Source: Ischnura elegans (taxonomy: Eukaryota; Arthropoda; Insecta; Odonata; Coenagrionidae). From it: DNA of 64,000 bases. The notes beneath the pieces are model-generated. The model had not been told where the DNA came from. It worked only from the letters and a program-made list of their open reading frames with translations, and searched no databases. The translations under genes and the position numbers were made by a program. Within the stretch, counting starts at the first letter, position 1; each line of letters starts with the position of its first letter. Positions 1 to 13,100 of this stretch are shown here, one piece after another. The stretch is taken from assembly GCF_921293095.1 (NCBI RefSeq), contig NC_060251.1, forward strand, positions 100,922,566 to 100,986,565. The letters run 5' to 3'.

Positions 1-697
1 GTACACATTACCTATCTTATCATTCTATTACTATCACATGGTTTGAATTAAATGATTGGGTAGTGGTGCGCAATGTCCTAGCCGTCGACGCACCCTAATT
101 CTCAGTTCTATTCTGGGTCATTCGTTCCCGCCATAATTTCAGTGTAAGCATTGATAAAACCTCGGATTTATCGTCAATAGATTCCAAAAATTCGTATATA
201 GCGACAAGGAAATCCGGCTCCAAGCAGCAAAGGACTGTCCTAAAAAATTAGGGATTTCTTTCGGCAGTAGGACTGCATGAATGAAACCTGCTTGTAAATT
301 TTGAATTTTTATCAACGTACTGTATTACATAACATACTGTATTCTTTGCATAAAAAAATTCGTTTTGATGATTTTTTACGCAAACTTTAGGGAGAACAAC
401 ACTATTACTCGTAAATTTAAATAACCATTTTATAGTGTCACTCTAAGAAAGCGTCAATATTTGTGTGGTTCCTTAAATGAAGTTATGACCAAGTTTTCTC
501 GTATTAAGTGCTTGAATATAAAGAGTATTGCTCTGGTCAGAAATTATTTCAATGCCTTACCCACCAACCCAAGGGTAGAGGATTCAAGATTACCAATGAC
601 CAGATGCAAAGCGAATTAGGCTGGGAGCCGCTGGAGACTCGGAGGCTGCGCGCGAGACTGAGATTGCTTTAACAATTGAGAATTTTCTTTAAGTGCG
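1..697. other. unassigned 3' flank of the takeout-like gene
   Basis: No gene found. On the minus strand, 240-95 reads through about 48 codons without a stop (RTVLCCLEPDFLVAIYEFLE...), which I do not recognise; it may be a coding relic. Confidence 0.4.
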
Positions 698-955
698 ACT
701 CGGAGAACATAATACTAGAGCTCCACTATATTTCTAGATCCGACAGAAGCGATAAATTGAGAGAGATATTTAGCTGAACGAATAAATACGGGAATTCTTT
801 TTTCCCGCGAACCATAAAGGACTTAAATAAATGCTAGTCGTAATTTCCTTAGAGCACTTCCTTTTTATTCGTGAACGGCTGGTGTCCTAACACCCCTACC
901 ACACGCCTTTTTGAGGCGGCTTGCGGGGTATAATGTGGATGTAGATGATGTCAGT
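698..955 (+). mobile_element. LINE 3' fragment, family A copy 1
   Basis: Shares a long block with 8868-9300, 12567-12800 and 15965-16345 (reverse): CGACAGAA.CGATAAATT, then GGAATTC.TTTT.CCC, then a GGCTGGTGTCCTAACACC tail. One broken frame contains FFPRTIKDL-like text, as at the C-terminus of many LINE reverse transcriptases. It overlaps the predicted 3' UTR of the takeout-like gene in antisense. Confidence 0.6.
864..869 (-). terminator. candidate polyadenylation signal of the takeout-like gene
   Basis: AATAAA on the minus strand, about 165 bases after the stop codon and the first such signal I see downstream. It lies inside a LINE-derived fragment (698-955) of opposite orientation, so the 3' UTR may be partly transposon-derived. 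Confidence 0.4.
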
Positions 956-1030
956 CGTGTGGGCACCTCATGAGTAAAATCATACCGTAATGTCCCCCCC
1001 TTGCCATCTCCTCTTTGCCTCCGCATCCAA

Positions 1031-1179
1031 TTAGGCGAATGCCTCTTCCATCGGCAGCCGGTCCAGGATCCTCTGGGCAAGGCCTTTGTGCAGCTCAGCC
1101 AGTGCCGCGTTAAGCTCCGGCGCCAACTCCTGTATTACCTCACGACTGTTCTCGTTCAAAAACCGGTTGGTGGTCTCAC
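1031..1179 (-). CDS. takeout-like terminal exon 6
   Basis: 149 bases after the acceptor CGACCAG (1180-1186), ending in TAA at 1033-1031. It encodes residues 200-248: ETTNRFLNEN, then SREVIQELAPELNAALAELH, then an ILDRLPMEEAFA tail. This matches the C-terminal amphipathic helix region of takeout proteins. The position after NEN is Ser rather than the usual Trp. Confidence 0.9.
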
Positions 1180-4100
1180 CTGGTCGAAAAAAATATCGAG
1201 AAAAATAAGAAAAAGAAGACGTAAGCTGGGCGAAAAGATTGCAGACGGATATAATCTCCCAATCGTCCGAGTTTTTCGGGGCGAGGAAAGGGATAGTGGT
1301 GCATGTGATCTCTGTCTCGCAACCGTTCCCGTTATTTAAAACTCAAACCGTAATTCGTGGCGGGTTATTTATGTGTTTATTATTTTTTTTTAAAACGACA
1401 GCCGACGATTCCAGGACTTATTTCCTCATTTCGCCCTAATGTGGAGCGGAGTTTAAAAAATATCAGAGAGAAAGGTGCCCGGGAGATCCGGGATTAATGT
1501 TTCTGATCGACGGGGCGGTACTAAAATGACCTTGAACATTCGAATATGTCTATGCCTAATTGTAAAGGCGGTGACGTTTCAATCGTTTGTTTGTGTATTA
1601 ATCGCTAACATTATGTGTGTAGGCATCATTCTGATCCAATGATATCGAGTATTAGTCAAGTCGAGTGTTGTTTTCATTGTCTTCATTGATATTAGTGGAA
1701 GCATGCAGGTTGAAATGTGGAATGGTACAAGACCGTATGAAGATAGATGTTCACCGTTGTTGCTCTAATCGTGAGCTCTTTCCTTGGATTTTCAATAGTA
1801 GGCTGGAAGTCCTGAGTATTATGGATGCATGCAGGCATTTTGGCCAGGAGTTTATCACCCGCTTGCGATTCATTTCATTAATTACATATTCTAAAGAGAG
1901 TAAATATTTTCTAATGATTGTAGTAGAGAGGAAAAAGTATATGTAGCTAATTCGTATACCTTAAATTCCTATCTTTATAATGCAGCCTTATTAAAATGAA
2001 ATTTTACCGTGTTTTGGTGATAATCTACTGGTTTTGGTTTCTGTAAAAGGGAACCAGTTTACTGATTCTAGTATCTTATCCAGCTGACCTGTTTTTTGCG
2101 AGGTATCATCCGTCATTTTATCTACCAAATTTAGCCTGTCCTCTCCCTTCTTTTTTGAATTATCTTTCTCATAATTCGATTTTACAATTCTGTGACATCC
2201 ATCAAATTAATTCACCAAATCTAGTTTCTATTCTAAGTCTGTGGGTAGTTTTGTGATTTGCCAACTTGTTCTGTGTTATCGTTTGGCGTCAGAAGGAAGA
2301 AGACGATGTTCGAGTAAGTTTGCGCTGTTGATGAAGGTTTTTCTTACTGACCAACTGTTTCCACCACGGTCAACTTCACCGGCGCTGCCTTCAGTTATTC
2401 AGCATAATCGGTTTCGTCAAAAATGTGTTTAAATAGACATTCAATGGAAAGAAACATTAATTACAAATTTAAAACTCACCAAGAACTGCGTCTCCATTGA
2501 ATAAATTCCCAAGGTTCATGTATGCTGATTTTGGCTTGATGTCTACTATGTACTTTTCAATTTGGAGGTATGTCTTTCCATCTCTTTTGACGTGTTTTCC
2601 TTGGAATGTCCACGCAATGTCGGAGTCATCTGTAAGAATAAAAATTACTTGTCAGTCGAGGAAAAAAATTCTCGAATTTTTCTCAACGCTAGAAACCACT
2701 GTGAATGGACTTAATGAGAACGTATTTTCCTTTTCCCTTATAAAACCTTAATGCCCCTCTTGTATATTGTTGCAAGGTAGCAGCTTAGTCATTCTCTGAC
2801 GAGAATGTTAGTATTTGTAATGCCATTGAATCAAGCATATATTCTAAGTAGAAATATATTCGAGGCTTAAGCTTTTACCATAGAAGGTAGGCACTAACCG
2901 TAGCTATATTTATCAACGAATAAACACTTGAAAAGATACCTTGATGTAATGCAATCTTTTAAATACATAGCCAGCGCGGCTTACAGAGGCAGCTTCGATA
3001 AAGCATTTCATGTCAGAAAAATAGTAAGTATTATGGCAGTTTACTATATATATACTGTTCTACTAATATTCTTTCCTTAAGTCCGACAGCATTAATTGTT
3101 GCACATGGCAACTGTAAAGTTGTTTGAAAGAATCCATAAAATATCTACTTACAATGGTATGCAATGCTATATGGGATAAAATAGCCAGCTGCAATGAAAT
3201 GTGGCCCCTAGATTTTGACCGTGTTTTTTTTTACTTTATAGTATTATTTGACCGTCATTGACTCGGTATTATTGCTTAAACTGCGTTAACCATGATGTAT
3301 TTTATTGGTGGATATTTATCCTGGTACACATTAATATTTGCATCAGAATTTGACGTGGCAAGCTCAGTTACTTAACTTCTCAATGAGGTAAACCTCCTCT
3401 TTTGAGCTTCTAGATTTCTGCCCCTTGTGAATATTGTTAATTACAGATCTTCCTTAGTCATTATTTCCAGAAACCAGTTGTTGGTAACACAGCTGGGGGA
3501 TTTCATCTCAAATCAGGCAGAGGGGTGTCAGGTGACCATCACCGATTTCTCTGAAATTTATATATGTGAAAGCAGTATCCTTATGATGAATAACGATGAC
3601 TTTACCCCTGCTCAGGACTGAACCGTCATAAAGTTACCGCCCCTTGAACATTGCAGTGTCAGGCCTCAGAGTAAAAACTGAAAAATCACATAAATGCTGA
3701 TTACTAAGGAACCATGGCTTATAAAGCAGTGGTTATTGTTTTATTTTGAAGAGAATTCATTTATGCACATTCTGGCATAACTTGCAAGTCATTTGAAGCA
3801 ATAATAAACAAATAGGACTTGTTTAAACAATAAAAATTTGTCATTATTTAACAATTTATTACTAAAAAAGGCCACCTTTTATTTTCTTTAAAATTTATCA
3901 GTGGGTAGTTCAAATGTTCTGCTTTCATTTAAAAAAATAAAAAAAGGTAGTATTTTTATACTTTTTGTTTTAAGGAATGTCAAAGTTAGGCATGTTTTCG
4001 ACTCTTATACACCAAGATTGCATACCTTCAAGGGGGGAAAAATGAAATTTCATTCTTCTTAGCATTCATAATTGTGAAAAGTTCATATCTGAATGATTGG

Positions 4101-7100
4101 TTACATCTATGGAGTGAAAGCAAGTTCAATCTTGTTTACTTCCATGGCATCCAAAGTGTGCAAACACCCACTGCTACTGGCTGGAAACGATGAATGAGTC
4201 GCAATTTGCACAGAGTATTTTTCAATGGCACTTCACATAAGTCTTCTACTTTGGCCATGTGGATCATTTTGATGGACCATGTGGATGCATAAACGAGACA
4301 CTAATGTCATTCTCTTCTAAAGACACTGCAGTGATTTTAAAAATTCACCAGGTTTTTCGGAAACACACAAGGAAGTCATTCATGGTGAGATTTTGAGTAC
4401 TGTACGTCTTTATATCTGGATTTGTTAGTGTCACAGCCTGTTTGATTGTGTGGATTACAGAGCGAGCGATAGTTGTCCCGTGTTGTACATGGCATCAACA
4501 GTTTCATGTGTTGGTAGTTAACAGACACGGGACAACTATCGCTCGCTCTGTAATCCACACAATCAAACAGGCTGTGACACTAACAAATCCAGATATAAAG
4601 ACGTACAGTACTCAAAATCTCACCATGAATGACTTCCTTGTGTGTTTCCGAAAAACCTGGTGAATTTTTAAAATCACTGCAGTGTCTTTAGAAGAGAATG
4701 ACATTAGTGTCTCGTTTATGCATCCACATGGTCCATCAAAATGATCCACATGGCCAAAGTAGAAGACTTATGTGAAGTGCCATTGAAAAATACTCTGTGC
4801 AAATTGCGACTCATTCATCGTTTCCAGCCAGTAGCAGTGGGTGTTTGCACACTTTGGATGCCATGGAAGTAAACAAGATTGAACTTGCTTTCACTCCATA
4901 GATGTAACCAATCATTCAGATATGAACTTTTCACAATTATGAATGCTAAGAAGAATGAAATTTCATTTTTCCCCCCTTGAAGGTATGCAATCTTGGTGTA
5001 TAAGAGTCGAAAACATGCCTAACTTTGACATTCCTTAAAACAAAAAGTATAAAAATACTACCTTTTTTTATTTTTTTAAATGAAAGCAGAACATTTGAAC
5101 TACCCACTGATAAATTTTAAAGAAAATAAAAGGTGGCCTTTTTTAGTAATAAATTGTTAAATAATGACAAATTTTTATTGTTTAAACAAGTCCTATTTGT
5201 TTATTATTGCTTCAAATGACTTGCAAGTTATGCCAGAATGTGCATAAATGAATTCTCTTCAAAATAAAACAATAACCACTGCTTTATAAGCCATGGTTCC
5301 TTAGTAATCAGCATTTATGTGATTTTTCAGTTTTTACTCTGAGGCCTGACACTGCAATGTTCAAGGGGCGGTAACTTTATGACGGTTCAGTCCTGAGCAG
5401 GGGTAAAGTCATCGTTATTCATCATAAGGATACTGCTTTCACATATATAAATTTCAGAGAAATCGGTGATGGTCACCTGACATGATTTTGCACTATCTGC
5501 CTGATTTGAGATGAAATGGCCCAGCTACTTCCAACATGCAGGCCTCCCGGCGTTTCTCGGCAAGGATAGTATCCAGAGAAGTGGGGAACGTGGAACTTGA
5601 ATTTCATGATCATGCAGGAATTTTAAGTTTCCTCTATTGACCGTGGCAAGAGGTATGCCTACCTATCGGGATGTCCAACCGCAGAAGTTGTGTGACGTGA
5701 CATAACAAGATTAGATTAGATGATGCGGTGGGGGATCGGCTCCCAGGGCACTTAGACCTATAGGTCCATTGTGATAACCACCGATAACTGATCACCCATA
5801 GAGACCTATGTCCTTAGCGAAGGACAAGAGGTCGCCAATGGGAAGATCTCTTACCTCCATGGGCTCTATAAAAGGTGAGCCCAGGTGTCTACATCGAGTC
5901 CTCATGATTGCGGGGCACTCGCATATTAGATGGGTAGTTGTCTCCTCTCCCATCTCGCACCATCTACACCTATCTGAATCTGTTACCCCCAGCAGGTGCA
6001 TATGTCTCATACGTGACATAACAAAGAGTAATGAGAAAACGACGCGAAGGACGCATCGGCCACAACTAAAAAGCAGCACTACGGGTTTTGGGAGCATGAG
6101 ATTCACCTAATTACTAACTTTTGTTGCAATCCGTTTAGCCAAATGGAAACGCATAGCGGACAGTCAAACAGACATCTCTTTTACATGTATAAATGACGGC
6201 CATTTAAATAATAAAAAAATCTGATCGTACAATTACCCTCATCAGAAATTTCAGATCAATAAAAATATGGAATAGAAAGTAGGTTTAGAGGGAAACACGA
6301 GCTGAGTCGGTGACCCGATGAAGCCCTCATGATATAAAGCAACCGTCTCAAGGACTTCCGTGAAAGTTTACCTAATAACTCCCGGCGAGAAACAGGTTCC
6401 ATTTCACGCGTTCAAGAATGCGAAATGGGGCGCCTTTCGTAGACAATCGAATGAAAGGGAAGAGATGACAAAAACAAGGTTATTCCGGTATGTAAGTTAA
6501 ATATTGCCTGTGATGAATCGATTCGTTTTGTTAAAATTATGAAGTATTGTATTAGACCTTAACATCTCTCTAAAACTTAATTTTTGATATTACGGAACCT
6601 AGTTTAACCCTTCAAGAAACCAAAGGATGAAATTCCCCATGAAACAATATTTGACTTAGCCGGGATACGAACCCGGATCTCCCGATTGCCGGTCAGGTGT
6701 GTGTTAACCAGTTACACTAAGGCGGTTAAGTCAATTATTTTTTCATGGCGAACTTCATCCTTTGGTATTTGTATTTAACTTTGCACTGGTGCGCGTGACT
6801 GAGAACAAAGTCACTTGTTTCTGCAATGATTTCAAGAAACGTTGAGTTTCAATTAGCCAAGGCAATTAAATCGAAACTTGAAGCTTGAATGTGGTTTAAT
6901 GTGTCCATATTATTTCCACATTTGGTACTCCAATGTATGTCAGGAAACTCAACTATGACAGAATACCGAAAATAAAAGTTGAAGGCGTTGATATTGCCTA
7001 TTCAAGCACGGTAAAAAACTTAGGGGTCATTATGAACAATACGCTAACGTGGAACGAACATGTATCCACTATTTCTAACAAGGTACATAAAATATTGGCA

Positions 7101-10100
7101 CAGATCAAACATTTCAAACGCCTAATCCCAATAGAAGTACGAAAAAAATTGGCGAATACCTTGCTGGTTCCACATATGGACTATTGTTCCCTTGTTTTTT
7201 CCGACCTAACTGGTGAATTATATCAGAAGTTACAAACATTGTTAAATTCTGCGATTAGATACATATATATTATATAAATATCCGGGAGCATGTCACTCCT
7301 TACTACATAAAGCTGCAGTGGTTGAAACCCCAACAGAAAACTAAATTCCTGCTATCTGTTTTTGTTTATAAAATACTGTCATCCAAAACACCTGACTATC
7401 TTTACAATGTGATTATATGAAACCAAAGTGAAACCAGTAGAATAGTAAGAGCTAGAAGGCGTTTTAAAATACCTAATTGCCGAACTACGGTGTACTATTT
7501 GTCCACTTTAAACTCTGCTATAAGAACTTGGAATGAAATACCGGATGATATTGTTAATTGAAAAACTGTTAATCAATTCAAAATAAAAATGTTTGTTTAT
7601 TTACTTGAAAAATATGATTGTAATTAAAATACTGTAATATATTTGTCATTAATACTGTTAAATTGTATTTTCACTTTTTCCATGTTGTTCACTGCTGAGA
7701 CTTAACTGTAAAAATTGATATGTTCCATAGGACAAGGTCCTAGAACAATAAATTTATTATTATTATTAGCTATGAAAACACTTTGTCACTCCCTCCTCGT
7801 CCTTTCTCTCCCGTCCCCCCTTTATTTTAGAAAATTCTTCCGGTTCCGGCTATCACGCCATTATCAAGTGCATAAATACCAAACGTAAGCGCCAAAAATA
7901 AAAAAAGTTGTTTATGTAATTGGTAATATCGTGACGGCCAAAACTGGTATTATTTTTTTAGATACATTGTGGAAGTCACGAAGTGTTTTCATTGCTAATG
8001 TAACCATGACAAGTTTGAGTGTGGGAAATTTTTTCTCCTTTTTCTAATCTTCAACCCTCGAATCTTTCGAACGTATCGTGAGAAACGCGTGTAAGAAATA
8101 CTTTTGGCAGAGCCATGAAGGAGTTAGGATTCTTCAAGCGTGTTGTGGGACGATTTTCGGAAGAGAAAGTAAAATAAAGGTGGTATTACAAAATTATACC
8201 CCTTGGATATGCTGCTATCTCATGGGATCCGGCGCAGAAAGACTTAATCCGCGGACTTAGTCAAATATACGAGGGTTATTCCAAAAGCAAGGTCCGATTC
8301 GCCGAGGAACAATTTGAATTTGGCGCCAAGGACAAAAATCGCATGCGCGCCGACTCCCGGCATGCCTTGCTCGTAAAGCGCGGTCATTGGCGTTGCTGCT
8401 GTTTCTGTGTACTGTTTACAGTGTCAGTTTACAATGTTTAAGACAGTTGATCCGCCCGCCAAATGTAAAATAAGGCCATTGATACGGTTTTTGTCTGCAA
8501 GAAATATTTCAGCGTCGGCAATTCATCGGCAGATTACTGAAGTTTACATTCCTGACATAATGAGTGACAGTAAAGTGCGTAAGTGGATACGAGCTTTGAG
8601 CGAAATGATTACGTGAAAGAAGCAGTGAAAGACTGGTTATCTTCGCAGGCGGCTGATTTATGTAACTTAGGCAAAGGTTGTTGAACGATGTGACAAATGT
8701 TTAAATAAGTATGGAAATTATGTAGAAAAATGGAGAAAGATGTAAGGACTGTAAATAAAACATTTTTTTGGAAAAAATCTGAGTTTTGATTTTTTTCGTA
8801 ACCGGATCTTAGTTTTGGAATAACACTAGTAAGAAGAAGCTTTTCGATTCGTCTATAATTCCCCACTATAATGCCAAGTCCGACATTCCATTCCCGTCCA
8901 ATCCCGTCTATAATTCCCCACTACAGTTCCAAGTCCGACAGAAACGATAAATTAAGAGAGAGATATTTTGGGGAACGGATTAGAATAGGAATTACTTTCC
9001 CCCCGAAGAATAAAGGACTTATATGCTTGGCAGAACTTCGTTAGAGCATTTTGTTTTTATATGTTAACGGCTGGTGTCCTAACACCCCCGCCACACGCCT
9101 TTTTAGGTGGCATGCGGGGTAGTATGTAGATGTACCTAAACAAAAAACTTTTCAGAACAATATTCACTAACTCTTTCTTAACCTTGTGGTATTCCATGAT
9201 AAGGATATTTTGGACAATTCACTTTTACTTATACCACTACTTTTTTATGTAACGCGACCCTGGTTTCGATGACAAATCATCATCTTCGGGCGTAAATCAT
9301 CATTTATTGATCATATTATTGCTGCCTGGTTACCTTACGGAGTACCTTAAGTGAATTGATCACGAAATCTTAAAACTTTTCGGGATTTATGTCATTATTA
9401 TGTTACTAAGTATTTCTTTAACCGCTGACGCGCCGCTAATAATATTATTAACGCCTAATTTAAGAATACTCCGGACTAGCCGCATTGATATCTTTACGGA
9501 GTCACCCGCAATGCGCAAATTATGCTAAAAATCCACACAGAGAAAAATCATTCGCTTTGGTCAGGATCGAACCCGGATCCTAGTCAAGGCGAATGATTTT
9601 TTTCTCTGTGGATTTTTAGCACAACTTATGAACGCCAGTTGTGGGCAGTTTGCCTGAGTACCGGTTGCCGTTGTACCTCTTTAGGTTCAGTAAAACGTTA
9701 TGGTGATGGAAAATAAAGGAAAAAGAATTTGCACAGCACCTGAAAATATGGGATTACATGCTATTATTCTCTAAAGACATGCGTGCTTGTAAATGGCACA
9801 ATAGCTTGGAATTGCTTATAGAGCGAGCGCAAGATTTTTAACCAGCGTTCAACTACTTATTTGTTTTAGATGTACCACAAAAGGCATATGTCATGACGAT
9901 AAAAGTTCTCTCGAATTGCGTCATTTTAAATAAAACAAATGAGGGAGTAATGGAAAAAATCTTATGGCGTAGAGAGAATCAGTAAACACTCTTCCCTTCA
10001 TGGGAATCCAAAGGTAAATAACGTCGACATTTTTCCCCAGAATTTTCCGGGTGACTCACACATGGTAATATTGGCAATTCCCTCTCCAACGATTGGCAGG

Positions 10101-13100
10101 ACAAGGATTCTTCCGTTGGTCTCGTACGGTCCCGACAGCGTGAACAAATTCAGCTTCATCTTGAGGTCGAAGCTTAATCTATCCGGGGAAACTCTGTAGG
10201 GAGAAGAAAGTAAAATATGAACCGCGTTGGTTTCATGGGAAGGGTTTTTACTTAGTTATTTTATATAGAGTAAGTTTTACATAATTTTTCCTTTCCCCGC
10301 CTAAGAAATGTTCCACCTTCCTGATCAAGGCAACAACCCCAATCCATTATTATAAACACGCACCCTCCATAACCGAATAATAATTAATTTTTATTGCCAG
10401 GGTAATGTATGCATTTCGTGTATATGGGTGTTAATGTGAATATAAAGAGATTGGTAAAGAGCCGCTTAGTCAAATTTTCAAATGTTCTTTCAGTCCACAA
10501 ACTCCCCACCATGAATAATTTTATTTCCCAACTAGTTCTTAACGCCAATTCCCAGCTGAAGGGCACAAATAATACTCTTATTATAGGTATCTGGGATTAC
10601 AATCCATGTATCCCAACTACTCACATACTGCCTCATCAAGCTGCTCTTCTATGAGTCTTTTCTATATCTTTACCTCCTCCCAATCAAAGGTTTTTATCAA
10701 ATTATGGTTCAATTTATTATAAAAAAACTAAAAAGGATAACGGTAATAAAATGAAAAAATTGAAGAAAAAAAACAAATAAGAAAAACATAATATTCTACA
10801 AACTGTTGATAACTATTTGAGTATAAAAGAGAAAAAAAAATGATAATAAGCAAAAGTTACTCATTACCAGAATGGTCATTAAAAAAATAATAAAATTATC
10901 CAATAAATGTCTGCTGTTCTGAATCTTTATTGCATTATGTCAAAAATTATAGCTTTGAGTTTCTTTTTCAAACAGACCGATCTCTTTTAAACCAAAAACG
11001 ATACACATGGTCTATTCTTTAAATTGTTTGTCGTAAACTGGCTGTTTGGGACGAGCCAAGGCTCACCGGTACAGCACGATATTCGCGCCTTCGGCTCGGT
11101 TATCCCGTGAAAGTACCGAATTGTTGCGAATAGCAATTTTAAATATAGTTCATTTCAACAATGGTCGTTCCCATAAATTGTGATAAAACGTACAGACTAT
11201 GCCAACAGAGTATGTTAACATTTCCAGGTAGTCAGTATCATGTGAACACGAATCGTTTTACTTGACTTAGAGACTTCTCTATTCGCTGCCTCAACTGGGT
11301 TATTTTCTTTTAAAGTCCTTTGCGGTATGTCGTTCGAGGTAGAAAGAGTACTTAAGAAGTTCGTGAGAGGAATCTTACTTCAGTTTCCTTTGACTTTGTA
11401 TGTAAAAAAATTATAATTTTGCCGGCATATAAAACTTGATTTCTGTATTAGTTCCGCTGCCATTTGCAGTTCGAATTCAGTCAGTCCGAACGTGTGCTCT
11501 TTATGAAAAAAGGACACCGCATATGAGTTAAAAAATAACGAATCTCAGAGAATAGTGTAGTTCAAATCTGTGCTGTGTTTGCTTGCTGCCAGCCATCCTA
11601 GAAGTTTAAAGTAAAAGATATTGCTAATAAGGGCTAGTATGAATTCGGAAATCATATTTTTATTGAGTTGGAGCTTAAAGGACAACTACAATTGAAAATA
11701 GGGTGGTTTCCTATTTTTTATTGCCTAAATAGAAAGATTATTACTCCTGAAATACTTATTTCACGCCTTTAGATTTTTATTTGACGATATCTATTTTTCG
11801 CGATCAAATGAAAAGTGAAAATTTTCAAGCGCGCGAAAACGCGACGGCTAAGTATGAATGCCAGGAAAACTCCCGTGTGACGTCGCTCTGGTTCCCGCTG
11901 CCGCAAGGGAGGTGACCTTGGGGCGAGACTCTGAGCGCTGATACGACGCAGGATGCTTGCAGGTAGCAGGGTACCATGCTAGCTGGTAGCGCTTGGCTTA
12001 AATAAGGATTATTAATACCTTATCACACGAAGAAAACTTTCCGACCTTAGCCAGTTTTAATAGGTGATTATTAAGACATGTTTCCCTGAGCTCTGTGCGT
12101 CATGCATGCATTGGTAATGTCAGACGATGTAAAACTCCTGACTACTCGCGTAGAATGTAGGTCCATACGACGTCACGTCGAGTGGCATCCATGATCGCCA
12201 ATCTGGCCTTTTTCAAATGAGGTTAAAATTGACCATTAACGTTCTTCTAAACTGGGATTTCTAAAACCAAATAATGTGTAAATTATGAATACACTAATGG
12301 TGGATAATATCAATAATGTAATACAATATATCATTAGCACTGGTACAATCAAACTCTTGTGATTTCATACTATAGGAGTCCCCTTTTTATTGAAAGCTCT
12401 TAGCAGAAATCTATAAGCTTTCTTGATGAAAAGGAACAGTGAGCGGTGCAAATGACCCTGTTTACGACGCACCCCTAAAAACGCATTTCTACTGCTACTA
12501 ATGGTGGGTAACGAATCGCAATCAATGCCTTTCGTTTTTTTATGAAGGATACCACCCTATTCTGTCGAGGCGACTCAGAGAACATCATCTATATTTCCAG
12601 GTCCACCAGAAACGATGAAGTAGGAGTGATATTTTTTCAAACGGATAGCGATAGGTATGGGAATTCGTTTTTCCTCCGATTGATAAGGAACTTTGGTAAA
12701 TGCCAGGCGGAACCTCAGTAGGGAATATCCTTTTTATTTGCCAAAGGATAATGCCCTAACACGCCTATTGAGGTGGCTTGCGGGCGAGTATTTGGATTTA
12801 CATAATCCCTTTTCCATTTAATGGAGCTGAATTTTTACCAGATAATAGGGGCCGATGTCATTGAAATATCCCATTGGGCAACTAAGGGTTCTCAACTCTT
12901 GGTCACTAAGTGGAGACGTTATTGATATTTTCTGTGTATTATAGAACAATAAGACACGGCTTTCAAATATTAAAAGTCATGTTATGTATTAACATCACGG
13001 CCAAGGCAGCAAAAATAAGATTTATCGGAGAGGCGCTTGAAATAAAAAATGCTGCCACATTTACAGCATGGCTCTTAAGGCACAAAGTAAATGATAGATG

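Noticed and set aside
1001..1339. 112-codon plus-strand ORF
   Set aside because: It is antisense to the terminal exon of the takeout-like gene, whose reading frame, splice site and family motifs are far stronger.
4376..4663. ORFs on both strands at the palindrome centre
   Set aside because: Mirror images of each other created by the inverted repeat; no domain and no intact flanking frame.
6651..6734. Functional tRNA gene
   Set aside because: The anticodon loop lacks U33, the acceptor stem is an extension of element arms, and the sequence sits in a mobile-element family.
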